The notes beneath the pieces are model-generated. The model did not search any database. It worked only from the letters and a program-made list of their open reading frames with translations, and had not been told where the DNA came from. Below are positions 11,460-23,265 of a DNA stretch of 64,000 bases, piece after piece. The stretch's first letter is position 1; each line of letters starts with the position of its first letter. The DNA is from Lepas anatifera. Its lineage: Eukaryota; Arthropoda; Thecostraca; Lepadidae. Location of the stretch: NCBI GenBank assembly GCA_034440635.1, contig JAOTON010001261.1:1-64000 (forward strand). The letters run 5' to 3'. The translations under genes were made by a program, and so were the position numbers.

Positions 11460-12315
11460 TAGTGCACAGCTTAGTTTGAATTTTTTGGTGTAATATATTT
11501 TCTTTAAAATTGGTATATATGATCTACGGCACAAAACAAGAAATATGGCTGAAGAACAGCCTTTTGCATCGACAATTAGGGCCCCTAAACGGGCCCTAAA
11601 GTGTCGAAATAGCCACAATGCACTGGAAATATATAATTTACCCGCTGCGATGCATATCATTGGAAAGTTTTTCATTTTCCAAACACAGTTCACAATTTGT
11701 TGAAATCTGCCCATTAGGGAACAAGTTAGGGCACTTTGAATTGTTTTGGACAATGGACAGATCCCCTCGATTTTCTTTAAAAAATTGGTATACATGATCT
11801 ACGGTACAAAAAAAGAAATATGGCCGAGGAACACCCCTTTTGTACTGACAATTAGGGGCCCTAAACGGGTCCTAAAGTTCCAAAACGGCCATAATGCACT
11901 GTAAATATACTATTTACCCGCCGTGATCCATATCAATGGAAAGTTCACCATTTTGCAAACACAGTCCACTAATTAATTTTTGTAATCTGGCCATCAGGGC
12001 ACAATTTGGGGCAGTTTGAAATTTTCGGGCAATAGACAGTCCCCTTCGGTGTTCTTTAAAATTAGTATATATGATCTACGGTACAAAACAAGATATATGG
12101 CTGAGGAACACCCCTTTTGCATTGCCCATTAGGGCCCCTAAACGGGCCCTAAGGTGTCTGAAGGGCCGTAATGCACTGCAAACATACAATTTATCCGCCG
12201 TGATGCATTTCGTCGGATAGCTCTCCATTTTTCAAACACAGTCCACTAATGTGTTTTGCAATCCGGCCATTAGGGCACAAGTTATAGCACTTCAAATCTT
12301 TCTGAGCAATATACA
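11460..12315 (+). repeat. Tandem repeat, about three units of 276 bp
   Basis: The marker TATATGATCTACGG (one copy TATACATG...) recurs at 11512, 11787 and 12065, a period of 275-277 bp. Each unit holds an inverted-repeat core TTAGGGCCCCTAAACGGGCC and a conserved AATGCACTG. Copies differ by roughly 10-20 percent by eye. No coding frame is maintained. Confidence 0.9.
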
Positions 12316-12649
12316 GAATTCATGATTCATTAATTCCATAATGGATGCACATACGTTGAAGCTTGCAAAGAAGCAACCATTAGGCAATCAATGAGTTTGA
12401 CTTTGACACAAAGTCTTTGGCATTTGACCTGGAACTTAGCCTTCAGTAACCTCAGCTGTAACATCAAAATATCATACACGTATTGCCAGAGAACGTCATC
12501 TGACCGTAAGTTCTGGAATCAACAATTGTGATAATGTTTATATGACCTTGGTCTGCGACCTATGATCTAGTGAAGTGATCTTAACATACAACCCTGATGA
12601 TACTACGTTTTCATTGCAGAGCTAGGTCTGCGATGCATTTGAACTGGTG
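12316..12649. other. Unassigned sequence
   Basis: A few TGACCT-type hexamers occur, but there is no boundary or repeat match that I can support. Confidence 0.4.
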
Positions 12650-12657
12650 TGACCGCA

Positions 12658-12890
12658 CATTGGCGTCGGAAAAGGGGTGCCAGGGGGCCTGGCCCCCTCC
12701 CCCACTTTTTGGTCCAAAATTTCCGTATCTCAGTCAAATGCAAAACCTGAAATTTGCATAAACAGCCGCTGCAGAAGGCAACGAGGAGCCCAAATTTGAA
12801 CAGTTTTTGATCCTATCGTGGAAAGGTTTTTGTCAGCATCAGGTTGGAGTTTGACTGCCCCCCCACTTTTTTCCGGTGGCGATGCTTATG
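12658..12890. mobile_element. Small hAT-like MITE, 233 bp
   Basis: Flanked by a perfect direct repeat TGACCGCA (12650-12657 and 12891-12898). The left end CATTGGCGTCGGAAAAG pairs, with a small indel, with the right end CTTTTTTCCGGTGGCGATG. The length and 8-bp duplication fit a non-autonomous hAT-type element. Confidence 0.75.
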
Positions 12891-12898
12891 TGACCGCA

Positions 12899-13481
12899 GA
12901 TTATGGCTATTTAGGAATATATGTCTGATTTTGTAAGCCTATTGGTCAGTCAGTGCGTAAACATAGAGGACAGATTTTCCAAGTTCTTTCCAAAATTAAC
13001 TCGCTCATCGATGTCGTTTTTCTGCCATGAAGGGTTTCCGGCCACCTCGGGCAATTATGCTTAAGCGCTGTCCGACTGCGTGTTAATGCTCATCACAGTG
13101 TTTTAAAGGATGGCAATGACTCGTCGCTGAGACTTCGACAGTATACTGGACATGTAGTGGGACAAAATGGTGATACAATAGGAACAGTGCTAGAAGTCTG
13201 GTGAAAGCCAAATAAAGCAAATCGGTAAGTTTTTTTTGCATCGGACCGAAGCAAACATTTCCCACTTGCGAGTTAGAACTATAGCAATACTCTCTCCTTG
13301 ACGATATCTTTGCGCGATTTTACTCTCCTTGAAGTTAAAGGAAGCAAGCATTTGTCAGCACGTGCAAAAAATATGTATGCATGTACAGTACACCGGACAC
13401 CGGTTTGCAACAATGCACCGAAATACAGGAGCTGGCGCCTCCATGAGCTGTCTTTGTGCTGAGCTGACCTTACGCTGTCGC
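12899..13481. other. No recognisable feature
   Basis: Short antisense open frames only; no domains, splice patterns or repeat matches were found. Confidence 0.4.
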
Positions 13482-13780
13482 AGTAGGTACAGTCCCCCGC
13501 AATTGAAATTGCCATTACTAGGCTCGACCGGTTTAGGATGGATGTCCCGCAACCTATGGCGTCTATAGCTTTACAAACGGGTTCGTCATGTGTATTTTTG
13601 CAAGAGCTTTCCAGTGGTTACCATTATTTCCTAATCTGACATCTGCGTGAGAAAATATTACACAATTACTGATTTTGCTTCATTCTGACGGGGGTAGGCT
13701 TCGGCTGACTTGCCACCACCTCTGATAATCCCCGACCCTTCGCTCGACTGGCACGCATACCTGGGTCACGTGATTACTAC
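13482..13780 (-). repeat. Dispersed repeat, inverted partner of 24440-24726
   Basis: Reverse complement of the later copy over nearly its whole length. Shared blocks include AGTCCCCCGCAATTG, GCAAGAGCTTTCCAGTGG, TTATTTCCTAATCTGAC and CACGTGA. No TIR or poly-A tail was identified, so the class is unknown. Confidence 0.85.
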
Positions 13781-14075
13781 GTGTTTACAACGACAGGTGC
13801 AAGGTCACACGTAGCAAATAGTGTGTGGCGCGCAGGGGGCACAGTGTTTTGAACCGAGGTGATCAGTACTGTCTCGCAGGTGTCTAGCTCCAGGCGGTCC
13901 GTTGAGTGACCGAGGCGCCTGGGCACGACAGTCCAAGACTGGGTATGTCTGAGTTATGGCTTCAAACAATGTTTCCAGCCTCATAAGGCTCACATGACCA
14001 TAGCTGAAATATTTATTCGGATGGATTAGAGTTCATGGAGCTTAAAACGGCACCCTGTGGCCGGATTTTTGTTAT
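13781..14075. other. Unassigned sequence between repeats
   Basis: No recognisable feature. Confidence 0.4.
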
Positions 14076-14079
14076 GTAA

Positions 14080-16081
14080 CACCCGCCCCGGTGGGTCTCC
14101 GAGCCACCTTCCCCTGTTGGGGAAGGGGTTTAAACACCCCCCCGAACCCGGCTCCTATGCAGGATAGAGAAAAAACGCGAACACTGGTGGATAGCTCATT
14201 AGAATTTATCTCGAAACTACATTAGTCACTTTTTGTCTCAGGTCAATATTGAGGTCATGACAGGTAAAAAAATGTGATAGGGTGTAGAAGAGTTTCTGGG
14301 CCCTATCGTCTGACTGATTTCAGTTAGTATAAATTGTAAGGCGCCATTCATCTCCTGTTTTTACGGAAAATCGAACCATGTATATTATGACTATACTACA
14401 TGAAAACATAAAACTAACGTGACCTAAGGTTAGGTCAAGGTCTTCACCTGATCTAGCATAATCAATATGCATATGAATCAACTTGCAATAACAATCCAAA
14501 CGTAATGATATCAAAATAAAAAACTTTTTCATCATTTCCTGCGAAATTATTGACTTAAGTCTACCTGTTTAAACCTCGTCCCGGTGGAAGGTGTTTAAAC
14601 ACCCCCACGGGTTTTTCCGGCGGGACGAAAAAACGGCGGCGCGAAGCGCCGCCGTACTTGGCACCCTTTATCCTTGATTGATTCCGCAACTTTCCCCAAA
14701 ATTTTAAGGTTGGGTCATTTCAGGTCAGGTCATCAGTGCAGGTGACCTCACCTCTAAAAATTTTTAAGCGGCATAAGTAAGAAATGGGTTACTTTATCGA
14801 ATTAAAACTTATTCCATATAATGGGCCCACCGAGTGCTACAACATATATTCCTGCATTTTTCATATCGATGACCTAAGGTCAATTACGGACCATGACCTC
14901 GCCATTGTAAATGCATGGGAAAACAGAAATTGGGCAGTATTTGTGTAGTCAACAGCTGGGAATACCTCCATATTTCCAAAATCGTAGTATCCTGGGACCC
15001 TTTCCAGGCTCATGTTGCAATTTTTGACCTGTGACCTCTGAGAAGTCATCTGGGGCTGTTTAAGCAGTTTTCAGACTTATCTCAATAACTTTGCATGAAA
15101 TGATACAGCTTTTATTTTGATATCATTGCGTTCAAATTGCTATTGCGAGTCGATTGATATGCATATTGACTATGCTAGGTTAAAAAGTGACCCTGAGCTG
15201 AGGTCAGGTCATTTTTGAGTTTTGACGTAGTATGGTTCGTTTGATTTTCCGATTTGATTCATCATTCGATTTTCCGTGACAAGAGGAAGCGAATGGTGTC
15301 AAAGAAATGATTCTCACTCAACTCTGGCAGACGCTAGATCCCAAAAACTCTACTCAAAATCCCACTTTCTTTAACCTGTCATGACCTCAAAATTGATCTG
15401 AGCCAAAAAGCGACTAATATAGTTTATTCATGAATTTGTATGAAATATCCACCAGCGTTCGCTTTTCTCGCTATCCCACATAAAGGCCGAGTTCGAGGGG
15501 GTGTTCAAACACCCCCCTCCCACCAGGGCGGAGGTGGCTCGGAGGGCGCGGAGGGCGCTCACTGGGGCGTGGGTTAGGTAATTCAAGATGACCTCTCAGA
15601 GATCACAGGTCCAAACTTGCAGCATGAGCCTGGAGAGGGGCTTAAGCTACTACGATTTGGAGAATGCGAAGGCATTCTACTACATATAAACAGAAATAAA
15701 GCAATTCCCCTCAATTTTCGTTTTCCCATGCATTTCCAATGGAGAGGTCACGATCTGTATGTGATCCAAGGTCATCCATCTGTAAAATCCCGGAATATAT
15801 TTTGCAGTATTTGATGGGGCCATTATGTGATATGAGTTTTAAGAAGACAGATTCACACCGTTCTTACTTACGAAATCTTAAACTTTTTTGGAGTTGAGGT
15901 AACTTGACCTGCACTGTTGACCTGACCTGAGATGACACAACCGTAAAATTCTAGAAAAGGTTGAAGAACTAATTACGGATAGGGTGCGCCAAGTACGGCG
16001 GCGCTTCGCGCCGGCATTTTTGTGCCCGGTCGGAAAGACCTGAAGGAGGGTATTCAGACGCCCCCTTCTCCGGGGCGAGGG
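14080..16081 (-). mobile_element. Family B element interrupted by a second B element
   Basis: The outer copy is split in two: 14080-14568 and 15578-16081. It starts CACCCGCCCCGGTGGG and ends TCTCCGGGGCGAGGG. Its flanking TTAA sites have decayed to GTAA and TGAA. Removing the inner element at 14573-15573 leaves a minus-strand B of about 1 kb that is co-linear with 26690-27490. Confidence 0.8.
14573..15573 (+). mobile_element. Family B element, complete (inner copy)
   Basis: A 1,001-bp element in a TTAA target (14569-14572; right copy mutated to TTAG). The left end is CCTCGTCCCGGTGG, followed by GTGTTTAAACACCCCC and a GCGGCGCGAAGCGCCGCC hairpin. The right end repeats the terminus twice in inverse, as in family A. 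The interior differs from A but shares its density of AGGTCA hexamers. No protein is encoded. Confidence 0.85.
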
Positions 16082-16089
16082 TGAAGACG

Positions 16090-17724
16090 ACGCCAATAAA
16101 TTTTTGATTTGGCTGAATCCAATCAGGTGCAAGGGATAATAATGGGAAAAGCCCAGTATGTCAACCAGACACCACCTGGCCTCTTTTCACAACCATTGCG
16201 ACGTGGGGCGTCAGTCCAACTCCTTCCCCCTGTTAACTCAGGAGTCAAATGTGATACGAAAAATAGAAGTGGCAATGGAAGCTCCTTGCCGTCTTGTTCT
16301 AAAGATATAAACACAAATAAGCTCGAGACTATGACCTTTGGTGATCCCTGGTAGAGTCATTATTGACGTGATCTCAAAATAACTAGACGATATCTGGGTA
16401 ATTTATATTTCGAAGAGCTTTTGAATGAGGAGGAAACTGGACCTAGGCCTGCTATAGGAGCCTCGTTTTTCCCTTGCTTTGTCGTTCTTATCTAAGAAAA
16501 ACAAAATTGACCCACATGGGCGTGGAAATCCCGTTAAAACTCGTTCACCTAACCTAAACTGTTATCAATTTACAGCCATAAGTTGTCAGGTTGATAACCA
16601 TAAATTGGTGTAAGACGAATAGTCTCTCATTCAAATCGGATCCGAATAACTCGCCAAAAAAATGAGGATGGGGCCCGAGAAGAGCACCAAGGCGATTAAA
16701 ATTATGTATATGGGCATATGTTTTCCTTTATATTTCCCCCTCAGCTTATCAATGGAATGGCCTGGGGATTTGGGTCCGTTTGAATTCAAATTGTTTGTCA
16801 GGTTGAACATATATGTCTGTTCCATGGGTGTCTGTTCCTGTTGTGACTTATGCTGATAGAATTGTTACCATTGCACAGCAAAATAGATAAATAAATATAT
16901 CTATTTTATATGCTAATCAGGACTTATGGACCAGAAAATGGTAAAAATGAAAACGATGAACATATTTTGCTACAATCCATGAACGCTAGGACGCTAAAAC
17001 TATTTATGAAGAACAAGAAGGGAGCATGAAAATGTGCCGTTTGGCTAATGGGGTATCAATCACAAAAAAATAGTTGATAAATGCATGAGGTAGGGAGTTG
17101 AAACCTGCTACTACATTACAAATGACTAAAACTATCGACTTGCATAAGTACTGAATCCTCATATTTATTTGAAATGTTTCGAAATTAGGGTAAGATATTC
17201 TGTCCGAATTTTATTCCACTGTTTTCTCGTTGCTCATGTGTCCAGGGTGAAATACACACATTCAGGTCTTGCTTGTTTTCGCATTTTTTCAGCGACAAAG
17301 GAAGGAAATGGGTTAAAAGCAGCTTTGGGTTTTTACACACACCGACTGTTGAGGCTATATGGTATCGCCAACTCTCATGTTGTTGGGAGTGGAGACAAAG
17401 AGAACATTACATGAATCGAAAAAGAGCTATTGTTTTCTTTATTAGGCTCTTCGGTTTCCTGCCTTCCCCTTGCTTGCCTGGTTATGTGCTCATAACGACC
17501 TTCATCAAGGTCGCATTAGCCCTTGCCAAACGGGAAAGGCCTTCAAGTACTTCGAGCTAGAGGGGTACTGTTTGCCAGTTAGGGAAAAATTCCAAGGGCT
17601 GGAGACCATTGGTAGGGACTGCCAACCAACAATGGTCATCAGCTTACATTCAAACATACCCTGATTTGCATAAATCAGTATTCAGATAAAGGGATGTCTT
17701 CGACTTCAATTCAATGTCGTGGGA
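16090..17724. other. No recognisable feature
   Basis: Open frames up to 95 codons, none with a domain I recognise. No repeats shared with the rest of the window were spotted. Confidence 0.4.
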
Positions 17725-17885
17725 GTGGTCAGCGTAGCTGGATTCCACCCAGTCGACCCTGGTTCAAGGCCCGGCGGTTTCCCTGAACAAGGAGCAAGCT
17801 GGCTCCCGGGATATCTTTTCAACAGTAAAAGAGTTGGCGACGCCATAGGACACTGGCAGTTGGTGCATCGATAAGCCCCAAAAAT
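17725..17885 (+). mobile_element. tRNA-derived SINE, decayed
   Basis: A box-B-like CTGGTTCAAGGCCC lies at about 17760-17773, after a weak box-A region. Downstream comes a tail GTTGGCGACGCCATA...GGCAGTTGGTGC that recurs in reduced form at 23215-23265, 62205-62240 and 62470-62515. The shared tail on different heads is typical of a SINE family. Confidence 0.6.
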
Positions 17886-18581
17886 TATACATTACGTACA
17901 ATATCGTATAAAGTTAGTGGTAAATGCTTATGTGCCTCTTCTCCGGGCGACCAAAACCAATGCAGATACGTTAAGTTGAGATGACAGCTGAGGGTGCACG
18001 ATAGCTAGGGGCCTCTCCGAGCCAGCTAGGCTTTCGAAAGATTGCACCGATGATACCTCCACAGAATTTGAGCTTAAAACGCCCTTGAGTCCAAGCGGCT
18101 CAATATTAGGCTGCGGGTGTTCTCAAAGGGCTTATCGAGGCTAAATACTTAAACTCAATGAAATCCCAAAACAATGTACTGATAATAATCTCTCGGGCTG
18201 AACCCGAATCAGTCCAGCTTAACATGCATTGTCCGCTTGAGTCCCTTGTGAAAGTTTCAGGATAAGCAACCACTATTTACTCCCTGCAAGCATTTCTCGA
18301 AATTTAGAATATCGGAGCTTCCGCACTATCTCTCATTGTTCAGTTGTTTATTACTGACATTTGTGGAAGGTCTTAAACCATTCAAAGGAGGTGTATCATT
18401 CTGAAACATTTCAATTTTGGGAAACGAGTATTTATGTGTCCTAGACAATCAAGCTTTTTTGTTAACTGTTAAACAAATGTTTTTTCAGTTCACAAAAACA
18501 CAACTTTTTATGATTTGTGTTATCTACGCGTTTTAAGCTACTACGAAGGGTTAGGTTAATAACTTCATTCCCCCAACAGCT
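17886..18581. other. No recognisable feature
   Basis: Unassigned sequence up to the next TTAA element. Confidence 0.4.
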
Positions 18582-18585
18582 TTAA

Positions 18586-19609
18586 CCCTCGCCCCACGGG
18601 GGGCATTGATGCCCCTAAGGTTTTTCCGGGATAGCAGAAAAAACGAAGAGGCGCAGCGCCGCGGTTGAGAGCTCTACCTCTCACTGCATCATTTTCCCAC
18701 CATCCCTGAAATTTTTTACCCCGGGTCACCCAAGGTCAGGTCACCAGACGAGGTCAACCAAGGTCACCTCACTTCAACTTTAGAGCTCTGTAAGAGCTAC
18801 ATTTCGAAGTCGATCAATTTGAAACTTCCTACACTTCATGACCCTTCCAGGGTCTACAGCGTGTATATCCGGGATTTTTCGATTTCGTGCTCCTGAGGTC
18901 AGGTCACGAGGTGACCTCTCCCATTGAAAAAGCATGGGGAAAAGCTGTCTTATGATCTAAAAGTCACAAAAACGATTGAAAATGCTCAGCTTGATCAGAA
19001 AAGCGTTCTTAGACACCTTTTCACGGATTCCAGGGACCATATTTGCCCTTTGACCTCTCCAAGGTCATCCAAGGTCACCAGGGGTCAAAAACAGTATTTT
19101 GACAATAACTTTTGACCTCATTAAGCTAGAGCGCTGAAACAAACACCATCGTGTTTGTCTCGTTACTGGCTTTCATTTGATATACGGCAAGGTCACTTTT
19201 TAATCTTTCGTGACCTCAGGTCATCTTAGGTCACGAGGTGACCTCTGGAGGTCAAACCACTGGCGGGAGGTCTTTACGTTTCACATACCGGACAAAGGAC
19301 TGACAATTTCCTATCAAATGTACTTCACCATATCTCAATAGCTCTAATGGCATAAGAGTTATGCCCAGTTTGCTTAAGCATTGCATATTTGAGTGAAAAT
19401 AGCCGATCTTAACCTAATTTGACCTCTGGAGGTCAAACCATTGACCTGAGCACTAAAACGTGTGAAGTAATTTCTTACTGAATTCACGCGAGCTTTCTAT
19501 TGCACTTTGCAGATTTGCGCTAACGCCCATATTTTCGGAGTTAGATGGGGCCATCGATGGCCCCCTGCGGTGGGGCGAAGGTGGCGCTGGACCCCCGGTG
19601 GGGTGCGGG
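18586..19609 (+). mobile_element. TTAA-flanked element, family A, copy 2
   Basis: A 1,024-bp copy between TTAA at 18582-18585 and TTAA at 19610-19613, co-linear with copy 1. It keeps the GTTTTTCCGGGATAGCAG motif, the GGCGCAGCGCCGCGG hairpin, the AGGTCA clusters and the double right terminus. Open frames inside (for example 18924-19115) recur in other copies only because the DNA is conserved. Confidence 0.93.
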
Positions 19610-19945
19610 TTAACTGAAGGTCCGCAAATATCCAAGTTTCCAGTCCAATTTTAGTATTGTTGGTAATATACCCTCTCAGGTCAAGGGAGCAGCGTAGGGT
19701 TTGGTTGCACGGTCCCCGGGGTAATATTCTGGTTTCGCCCAACCAGAATATGTAAAAATTACTTATCCTAAAATATTTTCATTTCAGCGACACATCGACA
19801 AATTTTACCACCAAGAATAGCTGGAACCAATGTCGCGCTAAATTTCAAAGAGTAGTACCCCTCGAGTTGGTGGATTTCATCAATGAAATATTCACTTTGC
19901 ACTGCCCTCCTAACCTCGGTGGTCGCACGTGGTAACGAGACCCCT

Positions 19946-20420
19946 CAAACAGCACCCAGTTCTAGTGGGGGACCCAAGGAGGGGGGCAATACGTATTTGC
20001 TCCCCGAACGAAAAAGCTCGGAGCAAAACCATAATGTTGTCTTCCTTCCCCAAGCTGTCGAACTTTTCCCCGGCTCCTTTTAAGTTCATAAGCAAGCTGT
20101 TGGTGCTTCAACTGAACAAATCATTTTCAAACAGAACCAGTCAACTTCAGTGTGAATATTTGAGCCTGGTCCTCTTGATATTTAAAATCGTATATGGGTG
20201 AATGATCCTTGGATATCGAAAGCAAACATTTTGTGGCCACATATTTCACCCAGTGACGCCTGTTTGTTTTGCTTTTCGACTTATATTTACTCCCCACTCC
20301 CTGCCTCCCCAACCTGCCGGCTAGTTAGATTGTGGCGAAAGCTTTCACTGCGTGACCTTTTTTCTTGGGTTTCGATTTTTGTTTGTCCCACCAAAACTAC
20401 CGGCTAGATCCATCACTTAC
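19946..20420 (-). mobile_element. E-type hAT-like MITE, diverged copy
   Basis: Reverse of the E element at 25103-25594. It shares GAGCTTTTTCGTTCGGGG, AAGGAG next to CTTATGAACT, TTGCTTTTCGAC and the end CCGGCTAGATCC. The termini have diverged and no target duplication is clear. Confidence 0.65.
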
Positions 20421-20509
20421 CAATTTTACCGCGAGTGATACACACAACAACGATCACTATTGCCGCTGAAGCTGCTACATAGCAGAGTTGTGCGACTCAC
20501 GAGTCAGAG

Positions 20510-20690
20510 TCAGAGTTCAACTCAAATTCCGACTCATTCAACTCTGAGTTGAGTTGAGTTGAGTCGGAAAAATTGACAAGTGAGTTGAGTTGGGTTGAGT
20601 CGGTTCACAGCACGTCAATGAGTTGAGTTGAGTTGTGAAGACAGCGAGTCAAATGAGTTGACGAAAAAGTTGACTCAACGGGTAAACATG
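20510..20690 (+). repeat. Left subterminal GAGTT/GAGTC repeats
   Basis: Runs of GAGTTGAGTTGAGTCGG alternate with the inverse orientation near the very end. hAT transposases are known to bind short subterminal repeats, so these may be binding sites; that is inference. Confidence 0.9.
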
Positions 20691-20848
20691 TTGTCAAGTA
20701 AAAGTGTTTGAATTTGCCTACCTCTTATACATTTAACCTCCTTTAACTACCTTTTCCCTCCAGAATTTCAATTGTTTAAATCAAAATTTCAATTCTTTTT
20801 CAATATATGAATAATGTTATGCAGCTGTATTGAACAACTGTGCTCACC

Positions 20849-20935
20849 GCGTGCGCTGGTCTAGTGGTTAGGGTGTTAGCGTGGTATCCCGGCGGACGTG
20901 TGTTCAATTTCTTGTTAACGGCGCGACTTTTTGTA
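20849..20935 (+). repeat. tRNA-like promoter segment (SINE head)
   Basis: The box A sequence TGGTCTAGTGGTTAGGG is close to a tRNA consensus. The box B is degraded (TGTGTTCAATTTC). The acceptor arms do not pair, so a functional tRNA is unlikely; a SINE head inside the hAT element fits better. Confidence 0.6.
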
Positions 20936-22721
20936 ATGACCGTATCGGCGCTAGATGGTGCCACTGTCGTTGTCACGTGACGTGCGCACCAAGCGCGGTG
21001 ACCTCAGGTCGGGCGCAGCCACGAGTGGGCAGTAGTCGGCTGAGACTACTCGGGGTAAGTTCTCCCTCTCTCTCTCTGGCTGGCTACCTTGGGATCTCCG
21101 AGTGCCAGACGGGGGAGGGTACGCACGCCGCCTTGGGCTCTCCGAGCGCTGTGCCCTGGGACACTGTTGTGCATTGCCTTGGGCTCTCCGAGCATTGTAC
21201 TGGCCAGTTCTGGCCACCGTGGTTTCTCACTGTTTTCGGTGTTCGTGTGTATCCCTGAATACTGATTGACTCCAAAACCAATATAGTGGTCATTTTCTCT
21301 TATACGTTGTGTTCTACTGGGATTTTTACGTTGCTCTGGTCCTACTTGGTATATTTCTTCTACTTCTACTGCGTGGCCAGTAGGAACAAACATAACAATA
21401 ATTATATGGTTCAATTGCTTATTTTAAAGGCCCATCCGGTCTGAACAAATCCCTAGGCACAAATGATACATATACTCTAAAAATCTAACGGTTCCTATCA
21501 CTGGCCTTGTCTTAAACATTTGAAGTGGTGGAATGCACCACAAAATACATTTCAAATCTCTCAAAAACTTATCATCTTCAATATTGAACACTACTTCTTT
21601 ACTTCAACCACTCCAACAACACGCGTCGTCGTCGCTGATTGTCGTCGGCAGTGGTCTTCGTCTGAGAAAAGTGTGTGCGCTCAGTGTGCGCCATTGCTGT
21701 CTTTGAAGAACAAATTCAATCGAGTATAGGTTTAAGCTTAACTAGCCTCAAAGCAAGAAGTGTGAACATCACGTGATAATTCATAAAGCCATGCAAATAT
21801 GTGTATACCTACATGTTCTATTGTTGCTTTTGTCGCAAGTGCGCCGTCTGCGGCCACTTTTTTCATTTTGCCTATTAAAATCAGATAGTGCTATTAGCAA
21901 AGAAAAATAGATCTCTGATTAGAAAAAAATGTTGAGACGCCTTTATCGCAAGAATCAGAGGAATTATTTCATGCTACTGGTTTTGTCTGATCAGAGACCC
22001 TCGCCTGGCGTCCGTGTTTTATTTAGAAAGTTATACATTGTAAATTTTCTTTCTATGAAATCGTGCTCCAATTTTTATGAAGAGCGATAGGTACGTAATA
22101 CTGTATTGGAGGTTCTCAAGCTAGAGATTGGATTGGGTTTGAAATATGAATATATCAAAATCCAACACGATGATAGAATTTCAATTTCGATTGTCCTTTG
22201 TCATATATGGTATACTTTTTCTTAGGGTTTGCTGTAGTTCTTACAATTAGCAATTGCAACTAGATACTACAGTGATTATTGCTTAACTTTTGATTAAACT
22301 CATGGCATAGTTATGTTTGATTTATGAAAATTACCTCGCATCGTTCTTTGACAGAAAAACAATACCTATACCATCCCTACAAATACTGTTTATATCATGT
22401 TTTTTAGCTTGAACCTTTTTGACAGTATGGAGGCTCAATTTTTGCCTGTGTTGGTGTAACTTTAGCACTTTTAGGTTCCTTTCCATTTCATTTACCTAGT
22501 TTAATATGCCATGCTCCTTTTAGAAATAATTGCAACTTGTGGTAGCTTTTTTGGGCAGTGACATTCTGGAAGAATTAAAAAGTTACTCATGGTTGTTGGC
22601 TAATTGTTAACCAATGTTTGAATGCCGATTAATTAATTTTGTTTCTATTAATCTTCCGCTTCGTGTCTGACTTTCTGAACAGCTTGTTTTTGCTGGTTTA
22701 TTGATTTATTTCCTTTTTTTA

Positions 22722-22725
<4 letters not shown>

Positions 22726-22771
<46 letters not shown>
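22726..22771. repeat. (TA)n microsatellite
   Basis: About 22 TA units just inside the right subterminal repeats of the hAT-type element. Confidence 0.95.
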
Positions 22772-22775
<4 letters not shown>

Positions 22776-22799
22776 CATTTATTTATCTTATTTTGAAAA

Positions 22800-22975
22800 T
22801 GAGTCAAAGTTTGAGTTGAGTTGAGTCGTGAGTTGAGTCAGAGTTGAGTCGGATGAATTAAGCCTTGAGTCGGAGTTGAGTCGACTCACTGAACTTTTGA
22901 TCATGAGTTGAGTCAGAGTTGAGTCAACCGCTCTCAGCACTTGAGTTGAGTTGAGTCGACTCAAGAAAATTCTGA
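22800..22975 (+). repeat. Right subterminal GAGTT/GAGTC repeats
   Basis: Repeats GAGTTGAGTC, GAGTCAGAGTTGAGTC and similar, mirroring the left subterminal block. Confidence 0.9.
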
Positions 22976-23104
22976 AACGCACATCTCTGCTTCATAGGCT
23001 TCTACACCTTTGTAATACTGCTAAAAAATTCAATATTTTCAGCATAAAATATGACAATATCCTTCCGAAAAGTGAGGGTGCTGCCAAAGGGTCGCAAGAA
23101 GCCT

Positions 23105-23265
23105 AGCGCTAATGCCCTGGCTCAGCTCCCCGGGTTCGCCTCCTTGGGTTCATGTCCCGGCAGATTCTCTGTATAGGTATGCTGATCAGATGCACCAAAT
23201 CCCTCCTTACAGGGTGAGAGTTGGTAACGCCATGCCTATAACTTTGGGAGCTGGAGCGTCGTCTA
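23105..23265 (+). mobile_element. Probable SINE fragment
   Basis: A box-B-like TTGGGTTCATGTCCCGG is followed by a diverged form of the shared SINE tail: GAGTTGGTAACGCCATG, then CTTTGGGAGCTGG. The head is not clear. Confidence 0.45.

Larger units (their letters stand above)
20483..22989. mobile_element. hAT-type element of 2.5 kb with GAGTT-rich ends
   Basis: Terminal inverted repeats CAGAGTTGTGCG / CAGAGATGTGCG are flanked by an 8-bp duplication, CTACATAG (20475-20482) and CTTCATAG (22990-22997), one mismatch. Both subterminal regions are built of degenerate GAGTT/GAGTC repeats. The interior carries a tRNA-like segment (20849) and a TA microsatellite but no frame resembling a hAT transposase with its dimerisation domain. 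Non-autonomous or fully decayed. Confidence 0.88.

Noticed and set aside
18924..19115. Conserved short protein MKKHGEKLSYDLK... recurring near 44140 (minus) and 47747
   Set aside because: It recurs because the whole family A element is conserved as DNA. It has no domain, and AGGTCA clusters run through it.
20849..20935. Functional tRNA gene
   Set aside because: Box A is good but box B is degraded and acceptor, D and anticodon stems do not fold; better explained as a SINE head.
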